From assembly GCA_003993805.1 (NCBI GenBank), contig RSEF01000004.1, positions 78,660,206 through 78,724,205 of the forward strand: DNA of 64,000 nucleotides, given 5' to 3'. Below, piece by piece: positions 59,162 to 64,000 of the stretch (position 1 is the first letter of the stretch; each line of letters opens with the position of its first letter). The position numbers and the translations under genes are program-made. Source of the DNA: Himantopus leucocephalus (taxonomy: Eukaryota; Chordata; Aves; Charadriiformes; Recurvirostridae). The notes below the pieces were generated by a model. That model was given only the letters and a program-made list of their open reading frames with translations, was not told where the DNA came from and did not search any database.

Positions 59162-62100
59162 ACAATACTGAAGGTTGATTAATTCTAGCAGGCTGAAAAA
59201 AAAATTCAAAACTTCAATATACATATGTTCTCAGAACACTAGACCATACAAACCATAGCATGGAGGAAATCCAGTCTTCATAAGTCAGTTCCAGTAACTT
59301 AGCTGCTAGAGCACCTATCTGAGTTTCAAGGGACACTGTAATATAGCATTTGTCCATCTTAAGAGTGGACAATGATTGGAAGCTCTACCTTTCATCATAC
59401 CTCCTAGTAATCAAAGCTAGATTTCTTACACATTTACCAATGCACAGGATTGAAGTTACTGTGTTTTGTATTGGAATACAATGAATCTACTTGCCCATCT
59501 AGTTCTCAGGACTTTCAGGAGGTGAATTTTCAATAGACAAACTTGAGAGAACCTCACAGAGAATATTCAATACACAAGAGCTAAAATAATCTAGCAGCAT
59601 CAGAAAGGATCAAATTGAATTCAGGTGCCTACATCTACACCGGCTAAGACAACAAAACCAAGAGAGTTAATGCCTTTCATATTCCAAATGGCTTCCCACG
59701 CTACCCAAAAAAGGAGAAACCAGCCTCAAGAAAATCGTAGAAATGGCTTTAGTACTCTGGTGAGAATTCACCGCTGAGCATCCCACATCAAAAGAGGTGC
59801 TTTCAAGGTTTAGAGGGATGAATTTGAGACTTTTCTTCTCTGCTCAATGTTTTCTGAACAGTAGCTCAGCTTTTTGGGGGCTGGATTTTTAGAGGATTCT
59901 TTATTTGCCTGTTAACACTCTGCCTTCATTAAAGTGCCTAGACCAATTTTGGTAATTTGCTGTAGCAGAAGATTAATTTATGCTGGAACATAACTTTTGC
60001 CTGGAAATACAACTGTTTTAATTATTTGATTCAGCTTTGAAACATTATTTTTCATTTCATGGGTGCATAAGGATGTCGCATACACACAAAAAAACGTTCA
60101 GCATTTATTCATCAGCAAGCAAATATCTAATTTAGATATCATTTATTATTGTTATTACAGGCTGAACTGTCAAAAAGTTATTAAAATGCTATTCAGAATG
60201 CAAAGAATAGGAGGTTCACGTGACAGTTATGTTCACCCCTAAAGGTAGTGATCGGTCTAATGCTTTTCAGTTGTTGGAAATCTGCCCCATTAATGTTTAC
60301 TGTGCTTTTTCAGCATCCATCCAGTTTTGATGTGCGCCTCCAGGTCCAATTTCTACTTTTTGTTTCAGTGTGTCTTGGTGTTGGGTTTGGGGTTACAAGT
60401 GCACAGTGGGTGCTGAGACCAGGGTGAACAAGACTTAGAAAGATTGCACCAAAGGTCAAAAATATCTGGTGGGGACTGACCTTGTCGCTGGAGAAGGGCT
60501 CTCCTGCATATAAGTATTCAAAGACAGAGCTGCCAGAAATCCTGTGTAACAAAAAAAAAAAACAACCAAAACCCCCACAATTTTCAGTTCAAAACTATCC
60601 TAGGAAAACCATGAAATTTAGCAATAACTTTAAAGTAAACAACAAGCTCTCTACAGAAGATAGATGAAAAAGTGTTTCTCTCATGTTACTGTACATATCT
60701 TGAGTTTGGTATGGATGATAGCATGACCTGAAAAATCTTTACTTCATTATATAGATTTCTGACAGGAAAAATTTCTGACAGTAGCCATAAATAGCTATGA
60801 AAATTGCTACAATACCTAAAATTAATTGATATTCACTGCAGATAGAGAGGGAAAAAAATTGTTTTGACTTTAAAAACAATTTTTATTTTTGCTTCCTATG
60901 ACTATAAAATAGAATTCATGAATCTTTAAAAATAAGAAGGTTGGGAATTTGAAGATTAAGGAGCATATATATGTATGGGGAGAATAGAACTGCACAAAGC
61001 TGTTCACACCAGAGATTCAAAGTGTCTTTAAAAAACCACAGATTTGCATGGGAAAACTCAGAAACATGGATGAGAACAGGAGGAGAGCTACAGATCGGAT
61101 ATGAGATGAATTACACAAGCTGACAGGAAGAGGTAGAGGGCTTCCCATCGCTCGTAAATTTTTCTTTTACATTATTCTAATTCTACCTTCACAAACATTG
61201 TTTTTGACCTAATACAGAATTGTTATAAAAAATGAAATACTGAGCTACAATTCTACTATATAATTGGTATTCATTTTGTTCTAACAATTCACAGAGGTAA
61301 GTAGGGAAGTTGTATCTAAGAGATATTTTGCTTAAGTCAAATGCAAATAAAAATACAACATTTGAGGGATAAAACCAGGCTATTCACAACTGGGTGTGAT
61401 TACATAAACATGATTCTATAATGAGTGCTAGTGACTTATGTATTTAAAAATATTAATGGCCTCATATTAAAGCATCTATCTGATCTTCACTGCTTTTGAA
61501 TCCTGAAGTGCTATAATGGCTGCATACAAAGGATGAAGTAAAAAAATATAATTACAGAGCTCTTTAAAGCATGCCATGCTAAACAAAAGGAACAATCAAA
61601 TCCTCTAATACTTTAATCTCCACCAGCACCTAAAATAACCCCTAGTCCCATTGCGGAAGATGAAGTTTTCCTACATGGAATTTGACTTTTGTATTAGGTA
61701 GCAACAGGAAGGTGGGTGTAGAAGTAAAATCGGTAATGACTCTTTATCTCTTTTTTAAGCCTGTCATCATAAGTAAAGACAGGAAGAAAGCCATGAGCAA
61801 AGGTTATAATGGATGTGACCATTGCCCAGAGCTGACCAGAAGGAAAAAAGTGGACTAGAATTTTCCCTGGCTGTTAACCTAGGATTTATTAATTGGTGTA
61901 TATCCTGGAGAGGGATTTGTGAGTATAATGATTAGAGGCATCAGAAAGAAAAATGTTTGAGATCAAACTGTGATGAAATCATAGCTGTGGATTTTTGAGC
62001 AACATAGATCCACTCCTTGTTTTCACTGTGCTCAAGGGAAATATATATATTTTTTTAATGCAAGATTACATCTGTGTATATGATTCTTTGTCATGGAATA

Positions 62101-64000
62101 TTTTATGGAATGGAATGCAAAAATATTCTTGAGAGGTCTAAATGTTGACTGCAAAAAGTCAATGTAGGGCTAAGCCTTAAAAGTTATGGGTTATCTAAAG
62201 TTATTATTCTAATATTCAACTGCAAATGAATGTAAGATTTAAGATTACAGATACTGTAGACCATGTGGAATATCGCTGAGATGCAGAGGAGTTTACAGCT
62301 AACCATAATAAAGTGACTCTCAAACAGAAGTTCAGAAATAGTGAATCACAAAGCGCAAGTAGTCTGTAAGCAATTCGTAACAGATGATATGCTATTATAT
62401 TGTTGACAACAAGATCATAATACAGTGAAGACAGTTTTGAAAAAAAGAGTATTGATCCATTGGAATAAAAATATTGGCTACTCTAGAATAACTGTCTTAA
62501 GAAGTAGGTCATAAGTTTATGGCAAATTATTGAAGTTTATTCACAGTTTCACTTATCAGAACAAGACAGGAATCAAGACAGTTGACAAACAGGCAGCCCT
62601 CCTATTTTGATAAGGATCTCATCTGTTTTGTCCAGTGCTTTCAGCTGAAATACTTTAGCAGTTGATAGGCCCATATTAGCAGCAGGCAAAGACAACTGAT
62701 ATCCCTTTGAAGGCCCTTGTAAAATTTACAGTACTTAATTGATGTCATTCATCTTCTTTCAGCACTTCTATATATGTAATAGTATATATTTCCATAAAAA
62801 ATAAATCCTGTGTTTTGTTTACTTCAAGAAGTCTTGCATAAAAATTCCATCATTTTGCCTCAGTCTTTAAAGGAGGTAAGATTTTCTTTGTTACAGCAAT
62901 TGGAAATTAAATTGTGTTAGTTTTATTATCATGTTTATGTTTATGTTTTATCAAAATGGGCCTCATTCTAGGGAGCAAAAACTGGTAAGGCTGATCAGTG
63001 AAAACACAGTACTCTATCTGTCTATAACCTCCTCTGTAGATGTATTTGAACCTCAGCGAAAAAAAGTAGCTTGGGAATGCATTTCTGATTTTTCTCATAA
63101 TTGAAATCAAAGCATTCCTTTTGCTGTATGTGGGACTGATTTAAAATCTATGCTTAAATATTTTGTGAGCTATAATGTTGTAATTCTTGTCCTTACAAAG
63201 CTCAGTCAAGAATAGAATTTCATTGTGCCTGTAGGAAAGATCCATCAATACTCCTATTTCATTTTGTAATATTCCATCTTTTTGGACCAAAGAAGCAAGA
63301 AGAGCTGGAGGGTCAGATAACATAGTTTCAATGTTCTCTATCTACAAGCTGTCAAACACTTATCATTTTGAGGCTGAGATTTTTTTGCAGCTGAGAATTC
63401 ATTAATCCTAGCTTGCACTTAGTATGTGGGCACTGTAATGGGAATTGCTGAGACTAAGACTGTGTAAAAAGCACTGAACAGTAACAAATCATGTGTCTAT
63501 ACTGTAGTCGTCACCATGATTTGTGTAATGCAAATCTATCTGCACTAATTTTCAGCCAGATAACTTGAGTTCTCAAAACATCAAAGTCCAGTGAAGGCTA
63601 CTGACTCAAGCATTATATTTGACAGGTTTTTCTTAGTTGCTAACTCAAATGTGTCTAGATCTCACTATAATTACAGCAGCTGCATTGCAGACACTGGTAG
63701 CAAAAGTTCATACATATCCTTCCTGCTGTCCAGGAAGATTTTGAGACTTGTCTGTGTGTATCCAGGATGTCTAGAAAAGCAGGTGCTCGCTCTGTGTAGT
63801 GCGTAGTATGGGTGCAGAGAAATCCAACGTGATAATGTAGTAAGTCTGATGCAGGAATAAGCCACGCAGGGGAAGGTTGAAGTGGTAATTCCCTGATATT
63901 GAATGAAGTAGGAAGATTTGTTGTTGAAATAGGGAGTTAAAACATGTCCGGTTTTGTATCCCAGAAACCACTGTTTCTTCAAAATCACCAGGAATGAAAT
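59162..64000. other. AT-rich unique sequence, no gene seen
   Basis: No coding gene, RNA gene or recognised transposable element. Short frames at 60310-60552 (minus), 60482-60667 (plus) and 63591-63988 (both strands) have no motif. A 200-bp patch near 62520-62720 has a balanced composition with GATA-type and TGACA-type words and might be conserved non-coding DNA. Confidence 0.5.
62520..62720. promoter_or_regulatory. Possible conserved non-coding patch with GATA-like words
   Basis: The patch contains CTTATCAG, TTGATAAGGATC and TTGATAGG words (GATA-type cores on both strands) and TTGACA words, in sequence less AT-biased than its flanks. This is only suggestive. Conservation across birds would be the real test. 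Confidence 0.15.

Noticed and set aside
1..64000. CRISPR arrays, bacterial operons, tRNA or rRNA genes, or a novel defence or gene system
   Set aside because: The window is vertebrate (avian) nuclear DNA. No regularly spaced repeats, ribosomal motifs or tRNA cloverleaf boxes were seen, and the only coding remnants are CR1 LINE pieces.

Overview
The window looks like bird nuclear DNA from a gene-poor, AT-rich part of a large chromosome: an intergenic desert or the inside of a very long intron. The evidence for a bird is that the recognisable interspersed repeats are CR1-family LINE fragments, several ending in the octamer-type tail (ATTCTATG repeats) seen in avian CR1s, plus a few short endogenous-retrovirus LTRs. 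No L1, Alu or tRNA-SINE was seen, and overall repeat density is low. I found no host protein-coding gene, tRNA, rRNA or CRISPR array. The only open frames with recognisable protein similarity are decayed pieces of CR1 ORF2 reverse transcriptase; the other frames are short, lack family motifs, and several come from low-complexity sequence.

Layout. 1-12.5 kb: AT-rich unique sequence with two unexplained GC-richer islands (about 1.93-2.23 kb and 7.64-8.16 kb) and a cluster of octamer-like motifs near 4.4-4.65 kb. 12.5-21 kb: two CR1 3' ends (12.57 and 17.46 kb), an older CR1 tail (20.64 kb), a 144-bp direct duplication broken by single Ns (13.43-13.72 kb) and a strong G-quadruplex motif (15.01 kb). 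25-27.3 kb: two very old CR1/L3-like remnants in opposite orientation. 29.27-30.7 kb: a broken locus with a gapped CR1, an identical duplicated contig end and a minus-strand LTR with an internal divergent duplication. 31.5 kb: a polypurine heptamer tract, then a CR1 tail at 31.89 kb. 39.3 kb: a CR1 interrupted by a gap. 42.1-42.6 kb: a 61-bp tandem duplication and a pentanucleotide array. 48.28-49.07 kb: the best-preserved CR1. 53.27-53.80 kb: a probable solo LTR. 58.13-58.85 kb: an old CR1 ORF2 fragment. 59.14 kb: a 23-bp LTR stub ending at an N.

The least trivial message concerns assembly and retroelements. All three 100-N gaps lie within CR1 copies. Four of the five single-base Ns sit at duplicated contig ends, and the fifth sits at an LTR stub. 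These places probably hide collapsed or missing mobile-element sequence, including possibly a whole provirus at 30 kb. I see no evidence for a new biological system. A few non-coding motif clusters could be regulatory elements, but that is inference only.
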